Of a DNA stretch of 64,000 bases, positions 7,610-15,483 are shown in pieces (the stretch's first letter is position 1; every line of letters starts with the position of its first letter). The stretch is from assembly GCA_035637315.1 (NCBI GenBank), contig DASPXK010000303.1, forward strand, positions 1 to 64,000, given 5' to 3'. Under the pieces are notes generated by a model that worked only from the letters and a program-made list of their open reading frames with translations, searched no databases and was not told the DNA's origin. The stretch is from DASPXK01 sp035637315 (GTDB lineage: Bacteria; Chloroflexota; UBA6077; JACCZL01). The translations under genes were made by a program, and so were the position numbers.

Positions 7610-8602
7610 TCACCCCACACCAAGGGTTTGCAGGACCGTCTCGCCCAGAATCGCCTGGCGCTGCTCGTCCGTCAGGCCTCGTATCTCACGGACCCGCTGG
7701 GGAGTGGTCGGATCGCCGAAGTCGAACGGGTAGTCCGTGCCAAGCACGACTCGGTCGGCCCCAACCACGTTGACCAGAAACTCCAGGGCCAGGTTGCTGA
7801 AACTGATGGTGTCGTAGAAGAACCGCTTGAGATAGGCGCTTGGCGGCTTGGCGCAGCCTCGACACACCTCATGCATCTCGTAGCCGCGATCGTAGCGCCC
7901 GATCTGGTACGGCAGGAACCCGCCAGCATGGGCCAGGCACACCCTGAGGTGGGGGAAGCGGTCCAGGACCGCGCCGTAGATCAGGCTGGTCGCCGCAAGC
8001 GTTGTCTCGGTCAGGTTTCCGACCGTGTTGAACAACCAGTACCTCTGCATCCTTTCCGCTCCGGCCTGATCGAGCGGGTGCAGGAAGACCAGCATGTCCA
8101 GCTCCTGGGCCGTGGCCCAGAAGGGATCAAAGGCCGGATCGTCCAGGTTGCGGCCGTTGATGTTCGTTCCGACCTCCACAACGCGCATGCCGAGCTCCTT
8201 GGCACAGTACTCCAGCTCGGTCACGGCGGCCGCCGGGTCCTGGAGCGGGACGGTGGCGACGGGTTTCAAACGAGAGGCCTGCTCGGCCGCGGTCTGCGCG
8301 AGCGTATCGTTCTGGAGGCGCGCCCAGCGACCACCGGCCGGCATCGGGACCCAGTAGCCCACCAGGTCCATCCACGTACAGATGCACTGCACCTCCACCC
8401 CACTCTCATCCATCTGCCCGAGTCGCAGGTCCATCTCGCGCAGCGTCGCGAAGACCGGCCGAGTCGCGCGCCCGTCATCGAAGACAAGACGCTCCCCGCC
8501 CCCATCGATCGGTTGCAGCCGAACGCCGTACCGGCCCGGCTGCTTCCTGACCGCCGCGAGAAGCTCGTTGGAGACGTGATGGGCGTGGATGTCCACAATC
8601 AT
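7610..8602 (-). CDS. Amidohydrolase/decarboxylase, ACMSD-like family
   Basis: A 330-residue TIM-barrel metal enzyme. MIVDIHAHH at the start gives the HxH metal pair, FLHP near residue 177 the next His, AHAGG near 230 the catalytic His, and GTDYPFDFG near 290 the metal-binding Asp. The layout matches 2-amino-3-carboxymuconate-6-semialdehyde decarboxylase and its relatives (gamma-resorcylate or 5-carboxyvanillate decarboxylases). The substrate cannot be told from sequence. A short-chain dehydrogenase gene lies 14 bp upstream on the same strand, so the two probably form a small catabolic operon. Confidence 0.85.
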   Translation of the reverse strand: MIVDIHAHHVSNELLAAVRKQPGRYGVRLQPIDGGGERLVFDDGRATRPVFATLREMDLRLGQMDESGVEVQCICTWMDLVGYWVPMPAGGRWARLQNDTLAQTAAEQASRLKPVATVPLQDPAAAVTELEYCAKELGMRVVEVGTNINGRNLDDPAFDPFWATAQELDMLVFLHPLDQAGAERMQRYWLFNTVGNLTETTLAATSLIYGAVLDRFPHLRVCLAHAGGFLPYQIGRYDRGYEMHEVCRGCAKPPSAYLKRFFYDTISFSNLALEFLVNVVGADRVVLGTDYPFDFGDPTTPQRVREIRGLTDEQRQAILGETVLQTLGVG

Positions 8603-8616
8603 CGATGTGACCTCAA

Positions 8617-9417
8617 CTACGTATCCATGATGCCTTTGCGCTGAGCCCCATCGATGGTCAGCAGTCCGCCGTTGACGAAGCTGGCGCGCTCGGACGCGAG
8701 AAAGACGACCACGCCCGCGACCTCCTGGGGTGTGCAGATCCGTCCGAGCGGGATGCTCTTGACAGCCAGCTCATGCGCTTCGTCCTGGGGGATGCCCTTG
8801 TCGCGGGCGAATGCTTTTTCGAGGGTATCCCAGCGACCGGTGCTGACGGGCCCGGGGTTGACGGCGTTGACAGTGATCCCCTCGCGACCGTACTGCTCGG
8901 CCAGCGACAGCGTGACGTTCAGGTCGGCGGCGTTCGCCGCGCCGGCGGTTAGCTCCCAGTACGACGGCTTGACGCCGTCGTTTCCGACCACGTTGACGAT
9001 CCGGCCCCAGCCGCCGTTTCGGCGCAGATAGGGGATGGCCTCGGTGATCGCTCGCACGTAGCCCATGAACTTCAGGTTCAGGCTCCCGAACCATTGCTCC
9101 TCAGTCAGGTCTTCCAACAGCCCCCCTGGGGACGAGCCCGCGCAGTTGACCAGGACGTGGATCGCGCCAAACGTCTCGAAGGCCGTCCGCATGAGGCCGC
9201 TTGCATCGTCGCGCACGCCCATGTCGGCCCGAACGCCAATCACGGCACCGCCCGGATCGTTTCGCAACGCCTCGACGGATTGGTCGAGACGCTTTCCGTC
9301 GCGAGCGCAGATCGCGACCTGCGCTCCCTCGCGCAAGAACGTCTCGGCGCAGGCGTAGCCAATCCCCATGCTCGCGCCAGTGATCACAGCCACCTTGCCA
9401 GCCAGTCCCAGGTCCAT
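8617..9417 (-). CDS. Short-chain dehydrogenase/reductase with altered active site
   Basis: A 266-residue Rossmann protein; ATG 9417 (MDLGLAGKVAVITGAS) was chosen because an upstream in-frame ATG would add sequence derived from a repeat element. TGASMGIG near residue 14 binds the nucleotide, and VLVNCAGSSPGG is the NNAG-type motif. The usual YxxxK is not present: at its place the sequence reads YWELTAGAANAAD, so the catalytic Tyr and Lys positions appear to hold Ala and Asn. The C-terminal NPGPVSTGRW matches the PG motif. It precedes the amidohydrolase by 14 bp. It may be a non-classical SDR with a different catalytic set or with a non-reductase role. Confidence 0.85.
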   Translation of the reverse strand: MDLGLAGKVAVITGASMGIGYACAETFLREGAQVAICARDGKRLDQSVEALRNDPGGAVIGVRADMGVRDDASGLMRTAFETFGAIHVLVNCAGSSPGGLLEDLTEEQWFGSLNLKFMGYVRAITEAIPYLRRNGGWGRIVNVVGNDGVKPSYWELTAGAANAADLNVTLSLAEQYGREGITVNAVNPGPVSTGRWDTLEKAFARDKGIPQDEAHELAVKSIPLGRICTPQEVAGVVVFLASERASFVNGGLLTIDGAQRKGIMDT

Positions 9418-9442
9418 GGGATGCCTCCGGGCGAGGGGGACC

Positions 9443-9606
9443 ATTGTCATCCTGAGCGGAGCGAAGGATCTCATGCCCCGCAACAGAGAATCCGGCTCTG
9501 ACGTCTTCGGGCAAGACCCCCCCGCCTACGAGGGCGCGGCGACAGTCTCTACGTGGCACCGCATGGCAAGGAGCATGAGATCCTTCGCGCCGCTCAGGAT
9601 GACAAT
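9443..9606. repeat. Long palindromic dispersed element (MITE-like)
   Basis: Arms at 9443-9477 and 9573-9606 are near-perfect inverted copies containing GTCATCCTGAGC, GCGAAGGATCTCATGC and their complements, separated by about 95 bp. Elements of this consensus are frequent in many bacterial genomes and metagenome bins (established as a common dispersed motif, name not certain). No transposase is encoded. It lies between the SDR start and the 3' end of the CoxL-like gene. Confidence 0.7.
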
Positions 9607-9652
9607 AAGCCTCCGAATGACAATAAGGCTCAGTATGACAATAAGCCTATCA
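9599..9652. repeat. 18-bp tandem repeat, three units
   Basis: Three units beginning ATGACAATAAG, at 9599, 9617 and 9635. The first overlaps the outer end of the palindromic element, so the arm tip has apparently been tandemly copied. Confidence 0.85.
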
Positions 9653-9653
9653 T

Positions 9654-12014
9654 CTATCCCCATCCCCTACCTCCATCTCCCATCCTCTGGCCCCTGGCCG
9701 CTCGGATGAGGGCTCTCACACGCTCAGGCGTCAGGGGAAGCCGGTTGACGTGCGCGCCGAGGGGAGCGAGACCGTCGGCGACGGCACTGGCGACGGCCGC
9801 GGTCGCGCCGACGGTGCCGCCCTCGCCGACTCCCTTGTATCCCCCGACGGTCAGCGGGGAGGGCGTTTCGACGTGCTCGAGCTGAATGCCTGGCACCTCA
9901 GCGCTGGTCGGGACGAGATAGTCCATCAGACTGGCGGTCAAGAGTTGACCGTTACCGTCGTACACGAGCTCTTCGAAAAGCGCCCCACCGATGCCCTGCG
10001 CTGTGGCGCCGTGGACCTGGCCTTCGACGATCATCGGGTTGATGCGCGGCCCGCAGTCTTCGACGACCGCGTAGCGAACGAGCTCGACCATCCCTGTCTC
10101 GACGTCCACCTCGACCACGGCCACGTGCGTCGCATTCGAGAACGTCGCAAGCGGTGGGTCGTATGACTCGACAACCTCCAGCTCAGATCCGCGCCGCTGG
10201 CTGGCGAAGGCGGCGAGGTGGGCCAGCGTGACGCGCCGTTCTGGCGCGCCGCGCACGCGAGCGCCGCCGCCCGTGACGTCGACGTCGGCGGGATCCACTT
10301 CCAGGAGCTCGGCCGCAAGCGGCGCCAGGGACGCTTTGAGTCGGTCCGAGGCAGCGCGCAACGCTCCCGCGCCCGCCACCGCGCCTCGGCTACCGAAGGT
10401 ACCGCTCCCGACCGGCGTCAACGAGGTGTCGGTCCCGATCAGGCTGACCCAGTCGAGAGGGACCTCGAATTCGTCGGCCAGCGCCTGAGCGAGCGTCGTG
10501 GACAAGCCCTGGCCGAGCGATGGTAGGCTGAGCGAAGCGGTCAATCTCCCATCAGGCTCGAGGCGCAGCCAGGCGCTCTCGTGCCCAGGCACGGACAGCA
10601 TGCCACGCCCACGAAACGTCAGCGAACCCATTCCGGTGTACTCCGTGTAGCAGGCGATGCCGATCCCCAGAGTGCGGCCCGCCGTCCGACAACGGGCTTG
10701 CTCGGCGCGCAGGTGCTCGTAGTCGACAAGCTTCAGGGCGCGATCGAGCGTCTCGTCGTAAGAGCCACTGTCGTAGAGGTGCCCGGTTGGCGAGGAATAC
10801 GGAAAGGCGTTCCGCCGCAGCAGATTCCTGCGACGCACCTCAGCGGGGTCAAGTCGGAGGCGGCGCGCAAGCTCGTCCAGGAGCTGCTCGTGCGCGAGCG
10901 CGGCAACCACCACCCCAACGCCACGGTAGGCGCCCTCTGGCGCCGCGTTGGTCAGCACGGCCCGCGCTCGGCAGTAGTAGCGGGAGACCATGTAGGGGCC
11001 CGGTATCATGGTCGCGGTGCCCATCGGCTCCAGGATTGGCCCGTACGGGTGGACACCGTACGCGCCCACCTCACAGAGCACGTCGGCCCGGATCGCCAGG
11101 ATCTCGCCCCGCCGTGTGGCGGCCGCCTCGACCCGAACCAGTGTATCGCGCGCGTGGGTGGCGGCGGCCAGGTGCTCCAGGCGATCTTCGATCCACTTGA
11201 CTGGCCGCCCCAGCCGAACAGCCGCCGCGGCCACCGCGATCTCCTCCGGGAAGACCTGAGCCTTGAGGCCGAAGCCCCCACCCACATCGGGGACCATGAC
11301 CCGAACCCGCTCGAGAGGGATGTCCAGGCATTCGCCGAGTGCCTCGCGTAGGGCGATCGGCGCTTGGGTCGAGCTCCAAACGATCAGCGTCCCGGTGACA
11401 GTATCGAAGTCGGCGAGCACAGCCCGCGTCTCGATGGGCAGGCCGACAACCCGCGGATGACGGATCTCGATCTCCACGGATAGGTCGGCCTCGGCGAAGG
11501 CAGCCTCGACAGATCCCTTCGAGCCGAGCTCGCGCTCGAGCACCACGTTGCCAGGCGCGGCCTCATGAAGCTGGACCGCCGCCGCCAGAGCCGATCTGGC
11601 GTCAGCAACGGCCGGGAGCGGCTCGTACTGCACCGCGACCAACTCCGCCGCATCGCGGGCACGGTAGGCGCCGTCGGCGACCACCAGCGCAACAGGCTCA
11701 CCCACGAACCGGACCCGCCCGACCGCCAGGTGTGGACGGTCGATCGGACGGTAGCCGGGCGCGTCGAGCCGTGTGCCGAAGGGCCGAGCTTGCCTCGCTA
11801 GGGCGGGCCCGTCAAGCACGAGATCGATGCCCCGCGCCGCTAACGTGTCGACTCTGACGATTCGGGCGTGGGCGTGTGGGCTGCGGACAAAGGCCGCATG
11901 GAGGAGCCCGGGCCGGCTCAGGTCATCCAGATACAGGCCATGCCCGGTCAGGAGCCGCGGATCCTCCACGCGACGCAACGCCGCGCCTATCGATCGGCGC
12001 GCCCGGCTGGCCAT
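9654..12014 (-). CDS. Molybdenum hydroxylase large subunit (CoxL/XdhB-like)
   Basis: A 786-residue protein of the xanthine dehydrogenase/aerobic CO dehydrogenase large-subunit family. It opens with SIGAALRRVEDPRLLTGHG, the standard family start, has GGGFGLK near residue 245 for the molybdopterin site, and GAYRGVG near 360 at the active-site loop. The loop is the type seen in form II/other hydroxylases, not the AYxCSFR of true CO dehydrogenase, so the substrate is probably not CO. GEGG near 765 matches the conserved C-terminal Glu motif. The small Fe-S subunit lies just upstream on the same strand; no FAD (CoxM) subunit gene is nearby. The last residues (about RMGDGGRGWG) and the stop are encoded by a heptamer array. 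Confidence 0.85.
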   Translation of the reverse strand: MASRARRSIGAALRRVEDPRLLTGHGLYLDDLSRPGLLHAAFVRSPHAHARIVRVDTLAARGIDLVLDGPALARQARPFGTRLDAPGYRPIDRPHLAVGRVRFVGEPVALVVADGAYRARDAAELVAVQYEPLPAVADARSALAAAVQLHEAAPGNVVLERELGSKGSVEAAFAEADLSVEIEIRHPRVVGLPIETRAVLADFDTVTGTLIVWSSTQAPIALREALGECLDIPLERVRVMVPDVGGGFGLKAQVFPEEIAVAAAAVRLGRPVKWIEDRLEHLAAATHARDTLVRVEAAATRRGEILAIRADVLCEVGAYGVHPYGPILEPMGTATMIPGPYMVSRYYCRARAVLTNAAPEGAYRGVGVVVAALAHEQLLDELARRLRLDPAEVRRRNLLRRNAFPYSSPTGHLYDSGSYDETLDRALKLVDYEHLRAEQARCRTAGRTLGIGIACYTEYTGMGSLTFRGRGMLSVPGHESAWLRLEPDGRLTASLSLPSLGQGLSTTLAQALADEFEVPLDWVSLIGTDTSLTPVGSGTFGSRGAVAGAGALRAASDRLKASLAPLAAELLEVDPADVDVTGGGARVRGAPERRVTLAHLAAFASQRRGSELEVVESYDPPLATFSNATHVAVVEVDVETGMVELVRYAVVEDCGPRINPMIVEGQVHGATAQGIGGALFEELVYDGNGQLLTASLMDYLVPTSAEVPGIQLEHVETPSPLTVGGYKGVGEGGTVGATAAVASAVADGLAPLGAHVNRLPLTPERVRALIRAARGQRMGDGGRGWG
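9657..9687. repeat. Degenerate heptamer array at the 3' end of the CoxL-like gene
   Basis: Read on the minus strand, four to five 7-bp units (AGGATGG, GAGATGG, AGGTAGG, GGATGGG) run into the TAG stop and encode the last ten or so residues of the protein. Confidence 0.65.
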
Positions 12015-12027
12015 ACAGGATATATCG

Positions 12028-12148
12028 TCAGGCGCCGGCGATCTGCTCGAGCGTCGGTCCGTTTGTCTGCTCGCCCAGCACGACGACGAAGAGCGCGTCG
12101 ATTAGCATGATCGCTGTGAATGCCAGGAATAGGGTATCAGGACTGCCA
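12028..12148 (-). pseudogene. Relic of an MFS transporter C-terminus
   Basis: On the minus strand one frame reads PDTLFLAFTAIMLIDALFVV, then VLGEQTNGPTLEQIAGA and a TGA at 12028-12030. The final hydrophobic helix followed by an ETxGxxLEEI-like end is the typical tail of major-facilitator sugar or solute transporters. Only about 38 codons survive and no start is present. It sits between the CoxS-like and CoxL-like genes, where an intact operon would have almost no gap. Confidence 0.45.
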
Positions 12149-12170
12149 CGACAAGTCCTCACTCGGCCGA

Positions 12171-12713
12171 TCAGGCCGGACTAGCAGACCGAAGCAGCTC
12201 CGCCGCTCGGAGCGTGGCCTTGACGATGTTCTGATAGCCGGTACAGCGGCACAGGTTGCCGGCTAGCGCCTCTCGCACCTGGCGCTCGGTTGGGTCCGGG
12301 TTCTCCTCCAGATAGGCTTTAATCGTCAAGAGGAAGCCCGGGGTGCAGAAGCCGCACTGCAGTCCGTGACACTCCCAGAACGCCTCCTGGATCGGGTGCA
12401 GCTGGTCAGGGCCGGGCGCCAGGCCCTCGACTGTCAACAGCTCATGTCCATCTGCCTGGACCGCGAACAGCAAACAGGAGCGGACCGGCTCGCCGTCCAT
12501 GAGAACGGTGCACGCCCCGCACACTCCATGCTCGCAACCCAGATGGGTGCCCGTCAGCCCGAGGTCCTCGCGGATAAAGTCTGCAAGCAGCTTGCGCGCC
12601 TCTGCCTCGCCCTCGCGCGCCTGACCATTGACGGTCAGTTGGATCTTGTGCTTGGCCAGAGCCGGGTCGTCCACGCCTTCCTCACGGTGGCGGCCTGCCA
12701 GAGGGCGGCTCAC
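12171..12713 (-). CDS. (2Fe-2S) small subunit of molybdenum hydroxylase (CoxS-like)
   Basis: A 180-residue protein. The N-terminal plant-type [2Fe-2S] domain has GCEHGVCGACTVLMDG with a further Cys in RSCLLF, and the C-terminal helical domain has QCGFCTPGFLL and LCRCTGYQNI, giving all eight cluster Cys residues. It carries electrons from the molybdenum site of the large subunit. It lies 156 bp upstream of the CoxL-like gene on the same strand; the gap holds a transporter relic. The start is uncertain: the first 15 residues precede the family region and a GTG near codon 13 is an alternative. Confidence 0.9.
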   Translation of the reverse strand: MSRPLAGRHREEGVDDPALAKHKIQLTVNGQAREGEAEARKLLADFIREDLGLTGTHLGCEHGVCGACTVLMDGEPVRSCLLFAVQADGHELLTVEGLAPGPDQLHPIQEAFWECHGLQCGFCTPGFLLTIKAYLEENPDPTERQVREALAGNLCRCTGYQNIVKATLRAAELLRSASPA

Positions 12714-12884
12714 CCTTCCATCGGAACGCTAGCTGGTACCTATCGGGGTGTCAACTAGATAGCCCCAAGGCCGCTAGTATAGCTGCCAAGGCCGCGCCGG
12801 GCTTCAGGCCGGGCTATAGTAGAGGCCGGGCTCCGTTCCGGATGGGCCGCGGCGAACGCCAAGTAGCGAAAGGGGTAGCCCGGC

Positions 12885-13631
12885 GTGTCTCGCTCAGACG
12901 GGCTGCGAGGGCGAGAGTCGGCGCCGTCCGCTGATCGGCCCAGCGTAACCGTCAAGTTCGCGCAGACGCTCGACGGCAGGACTGCCACCCTCGACGGTCA
13001 GTCCCAGTGGATCAGTGGCCAGGCTTCGCTGACCTTGGCCCACGAGCTGCGCGCAAGTCATGACGCGGTCATGGTCGGGGTCGGCACTGTCCTCAAAGAC
13101 AACCCTCGGCTCACGGTGCGCCTGGTGCCCGGGCCCAGTCCACTGCGGATCGTCGCCGACACGTTGATTCGCTTGCCCCTGGAGTGCCATTTGCTCAGCG
13201 AGGAGCCGCAGCGGACAGTCGTCGCGGCCGCCGAGAACGCGCCGCCCGACCGGGTCCGGGCGGTCCGCGCTCGCGGGGCCCAAATCCTGGCCGTGCGGAC
13301 AGCCACCGATGGCCGGCTGGACCTCGCAGACCTGCTCGGACAGCTTTGGACCCGGGGCGTCCGATCGGTGATGGTGGAAGGCGGGGCCGCGATCGTGACG
13401 TCTCTGCTCCGTGCGAGGCTCGTCGACCGCCTGGTCGTCTGCATAGCACCGATGCTGGTCGGGTCAGGCCTGGACGCGGTCGGCGATCTCGGAATCCGTG
13501 ACCTGACAGACGCCCTGACCTTTTCACGCACCGAGGTCCGGCGACTGGGCGACGACATCATCTTCGACGGCGCGCTCGATGCGAGTCACGAGTCACGGGT
13601 CGCGAGTCGCGAGTCGTCGCCCGGCTCGTGA
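12885..13631 (+). CDS. RibD C-terminal domain reductase
   Basis: A 248-residue protein from GTG 12885. VKFAQTLDGRTATLDGQSQW is the family start, followed by HELRASHDAVMVGVGTVLKDNP, where the NADPH and substrate residues lie, VMVEGGAAIVTSLL and a C-terminal IAPMLVGSG. It matches stand-alone reductases of the dihydrofolate-reductase-fold RibD group that reduce ribosylated pyrimidines in riboflavin synthesis; the deaminase half is absent. The end (DASHESRVASRES) and TGA stop are made by heptamer repeats. Three base pairs later begins the MDR dehydrogenase, so the two genes are coupled. Confidence 0.8.
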   Translation: MSRSDGLRGRESAPSADRPSVTVKFAQTLDGRTATLDGQSQWISGQASLTLAHELRASHDAVMVGVGTVLKDNPRLTVRLVPGPSPLRIVADTLIRLPLECHLLSEEPQRTVVAAAENAPPDRVRAVRARGAQILAVRTATDGRLDLADLLGQLWTRGVRSVMVEGGAAIVTSLLRARLVDRLVVCIAPMLVGSGLDAVGDLGIRDLTDALTFSRTEVRRLGDDIIFDGALDASHESRVASRESSPGS

Positions 13632-13648
13632 CTCGTGACTGGTGACTC
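13583..13648. repeat. Inverted heptamer arrays (GAGTCAC / GTGACTC)
   Basis: Five units in one direction (GAGTCAC twice, GGGTCGC, GAGTCGC, GAGTCGT; 13583-13617), a 10-bp loop, then three units of the complement (13628-13648). The right arm holds both the TGA stop of the RibD-C gene (13629-13631) and the GTG start of the next gene (13635). Confidence 0.9.
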
Positions 13649-14663
13649 GGCGAAGGCGGTCTGGTTTACAGCGCCACGCACCGTCGAGCTGCGCGATGAG
13701 GCGTTTCGCGCCGCAGGGCCAGGCGAGCTTCAGGTTGAGGCGATCGCCTCGGCCATCAGCCAGGGCACCGAGATGCTCGTCTATCGAGGCCAGGTGCCGC
13801 CGGGGACGACCCTCGACCTGCCATCCGTGGCGGGCGGCTTCGAGTTTCCAATCAAGTACGGGTATGCGAGCCTTGGACGGGTTGTGGCCGTCGGACCCGA
13901 GTCCGGCCCCTTCCAGCCTGGCGACCTCGTCTTCGCGCTCCATCCACATCAGACGGCGTACGTCCTCCCGGCCAGCCTCGCTTGGCGCTTGCCAGTTGGC
14001 CTGCCGGCCGAGCGAGCGCTGCTCGCGGCCAACCTGGAGACGGCGCTCAACTGTCTGCTCGATCAGCCGGTCCGAGTCGGCGAGTGGGTGCTGGTCTTTG
14101 GCCAGGGCGTGGTCGGCCTATTGGTGGGTCTTCTGGCCCGTCGCAACGGCGCCCGGCGCCTGATCGTGGTCGAGGAATACGAACGACGGCGGGCGCTTGC
14201 GCTCCAGCTCGGAGCGGACGAGGCCTGGCCGCCGGGCCCCGACCTGGCTGCCCGTGTGCGGGGGGCGACCGACGGCCGGGGCGCCGACCTCGTGTTCGAG
14301 GCAAGCGGCAATCCAGCCGCCCTCCAGATGGCGATCGATTCGGTCGCGCCAAACGGGACGGTGCTCGTCGCCTCGTGGTATGGGACGAAGCCCGTCTCAC
14401 TGGACCTTGGCGGCCATTTCCATCGCGGACGCATCCGCGTCCGCAGCTCCCAGGTGGGCCAGCTTGACCCGTCTCTCCTGCCCCGCTGGGACCGCCAGCG
14501 CCGCGCGGCCGAGGTACTCTCTCTTTTATCGGAGCTGCCGCTAGGCGGTCTGGTGAGCCACCGCATCCCCTTCCGCCAGGCCGCCGACGCCTATCGCCTC
14601 ATCGACGAGCATCCTGAGCAAACCGTCCAGGTTGCTCTGACATACGGACTCGGCGAGGGCTGA
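13635..14663 (+). CDS. Medium-chain dehydrogenase/reductase (zinc-type ADH superfamily)
   Basis: A 342-residue MDR protein. A GroES-like N-terminal half (about residues 20-150) contains GTEMLVYRGQ and YGYASLGRVVAVG; the Rossmann half has VLVFGQGVVGLLVGLLA near 155 and DLVFEASGNPAAL near 220. The usual zinc-binding Cys and His residues are not obvious (no GHE motif), so it is probably a zinc-free member. The substrate is unknown. Its GTG start lies inside the heptamer repeat arm 3 bp after the RibD-C gene, which makes translational coupling likely and suggests a shared pathway. Confidence 0.75.
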   Translation: MTGDSAKAVWFTAPRTVELRDEAFRAAGPGELQVEAIASAISQGTEMLVYRGQVPPGTTLDLPSVAGGFEFPIKYGYASLGRVVAVGPESGPFQPGDLVFALHPHQTAYVLPASLAWRLPVGLPAERALLAANLETALNCLLDQPVRVGEWVLVFGQGVVGLLVGLLARRNGARRLIVVEEYERRRALALQLGADEAWPPGPDLAARVRGATDGRGADLVFEASGNPAALQMAIDSVAPNGTVLVASWYGTKPVSLDLGGHFHRGRIRVRSSQVGQLDPSLLPRWDRQRRAAEVLSLLSELPLGGLVSHRIPFRQAADAYRLIDEHPEQTVQVALTYGLGEG

Positions 14664-14685
14664 TGGAGTCAGGGATCTACAGATG

Positions 14686-14691
14686 TATAAT
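14686..14691 (+). promoter_or_regulatory. Putative -10 box (TATAAT)
   Basis: A perfect TATAAT lies 32 bp before the antitoxin ATG. No convincing -35 hexamer is seen 16-18 bp upstream. Confidence 0.35.
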
Positions 14692-14723
14692 GGCGATGTA
14701 CACCCCGACAGGAGAGCGACCAG

Positions 14724-15029
14724 ATGCGCATGATTCGCAAGCAGCTATACCTCGGCCGCGAACATCAGCGGAAGCTCAAGTGCCTGGCGGCGCACTGGGG
14801 ATGCACCGAAGCAGCGGTGGTTCGCGAGGCGCTCGAGCGGTTGCCTGACCTCAACGATTCCATCGACAGCCGACTTGCGGAGGCCGGGCTTCTCATGCCA
14901 CCGCCGTTCGACCCAGACCTGCCCACGGGAACGGAGGCGCAGCGGCTCGAGCAATCTGAAATGGAATGGCTGGCTCGACAACGGGATCCGCTCGGCTTGG
15001 CCGAAGCCGTTCTAGCAGACCGCCGCTAG
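14724..15029 (+). CDS. Ribbon-helix-helix antitoxin of a PIN toxin pair
   Basis: A 101-residue protein. MIRKQLYLGREHQRKLKCLA gives the beta-strand and first helix, and GCTEAAVVREALERL the second helix of a ribbon-helix-helix DNA-binding domain. The C-terminal acidic/Leu-rich tail is the expected toxin-neutralising part. Its TAG stop overlaps the GTG start of the PIN toxin gene, a standard antitoxin-toxin coupling. ACAGGAGAGCG upstream is a good ribosome-binding site. The toxin is frameshifted. Confidence 0.8.
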   Translation: MRMIRKQLYLGREHQRKLKCLAAHWGCTEAAVVREALERLPDLNDSIDSRLAEAGLLMPPPFDPDLPTGTEAQRLEQSEMEWLARQRDPLGLAEAVLADRR

Positions 15030-15483
15030 TGGCGGTCTTGTTTCTCGACACGTCCACTCTGGTTCGCCGCTACGATCCTGGAGCGCGGGCTCCCACCGAG
15101 TGGCGGCACTGTGCCAGCGGTCGGCCGGCCACGCGCTTCTTATTGCCCCCATCGCCACAATGGAGGTCGCCTCCGCATTGAACCGCAAGCTCCGCGAGAA
15201 TCGTCTGGATGCCGAACGCCGAGATCGACTCTGGCGTCTGTTTCGGCTCCATCTGCGCGGGGAGTATCGGATCATCGCCCTGGATGATCAGATCTACCGG
15301 TTGGCCGTGCGGATATTGTTCCACCACGCGTTGCGGGCCTATGACGCCCTCCACCTCGCCACTGCATTACGAGCGACGCGGCTTCTGGCGGGCCTGACGG
15401 CTGACTTTCGTTTCTGCACCGCAGACCTGGCTCAGGCAGAGGCAGCTGGCCGCGAAGGCCTGATAGTAGATCACATCTCATGA
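15029..15483 (+). pseudogene. PIN-domain (VapC-like) toxin, frameshifted
   Basis: From GTG 15029 the frame reads VAVLFLDTSTLVRRYDPGA, the first strand of a PIN domain with its catalytic Asp. Near 15085 the frame is lost and the rest, SHRVAALCQRSAGHALLIAP, then MEVASALNRKL and AYDALHLATAL, continues in another frame to TGA 15481-15483. A GC dinucleotide copied in GGAGCGCGGG (or a net -1 change) explains the shift. All catalytic acidic residues are still encoded, so repair of one lesion would restore a normal toxin of about 150 residues. Confidence 0.75.

Noticed and set aside
9443..9606. Insertion sequence or transposon
   Set aside because: There are long inverted arms but no transposase and no clear target-site duplication; it fits a small non-coding dispersed element.
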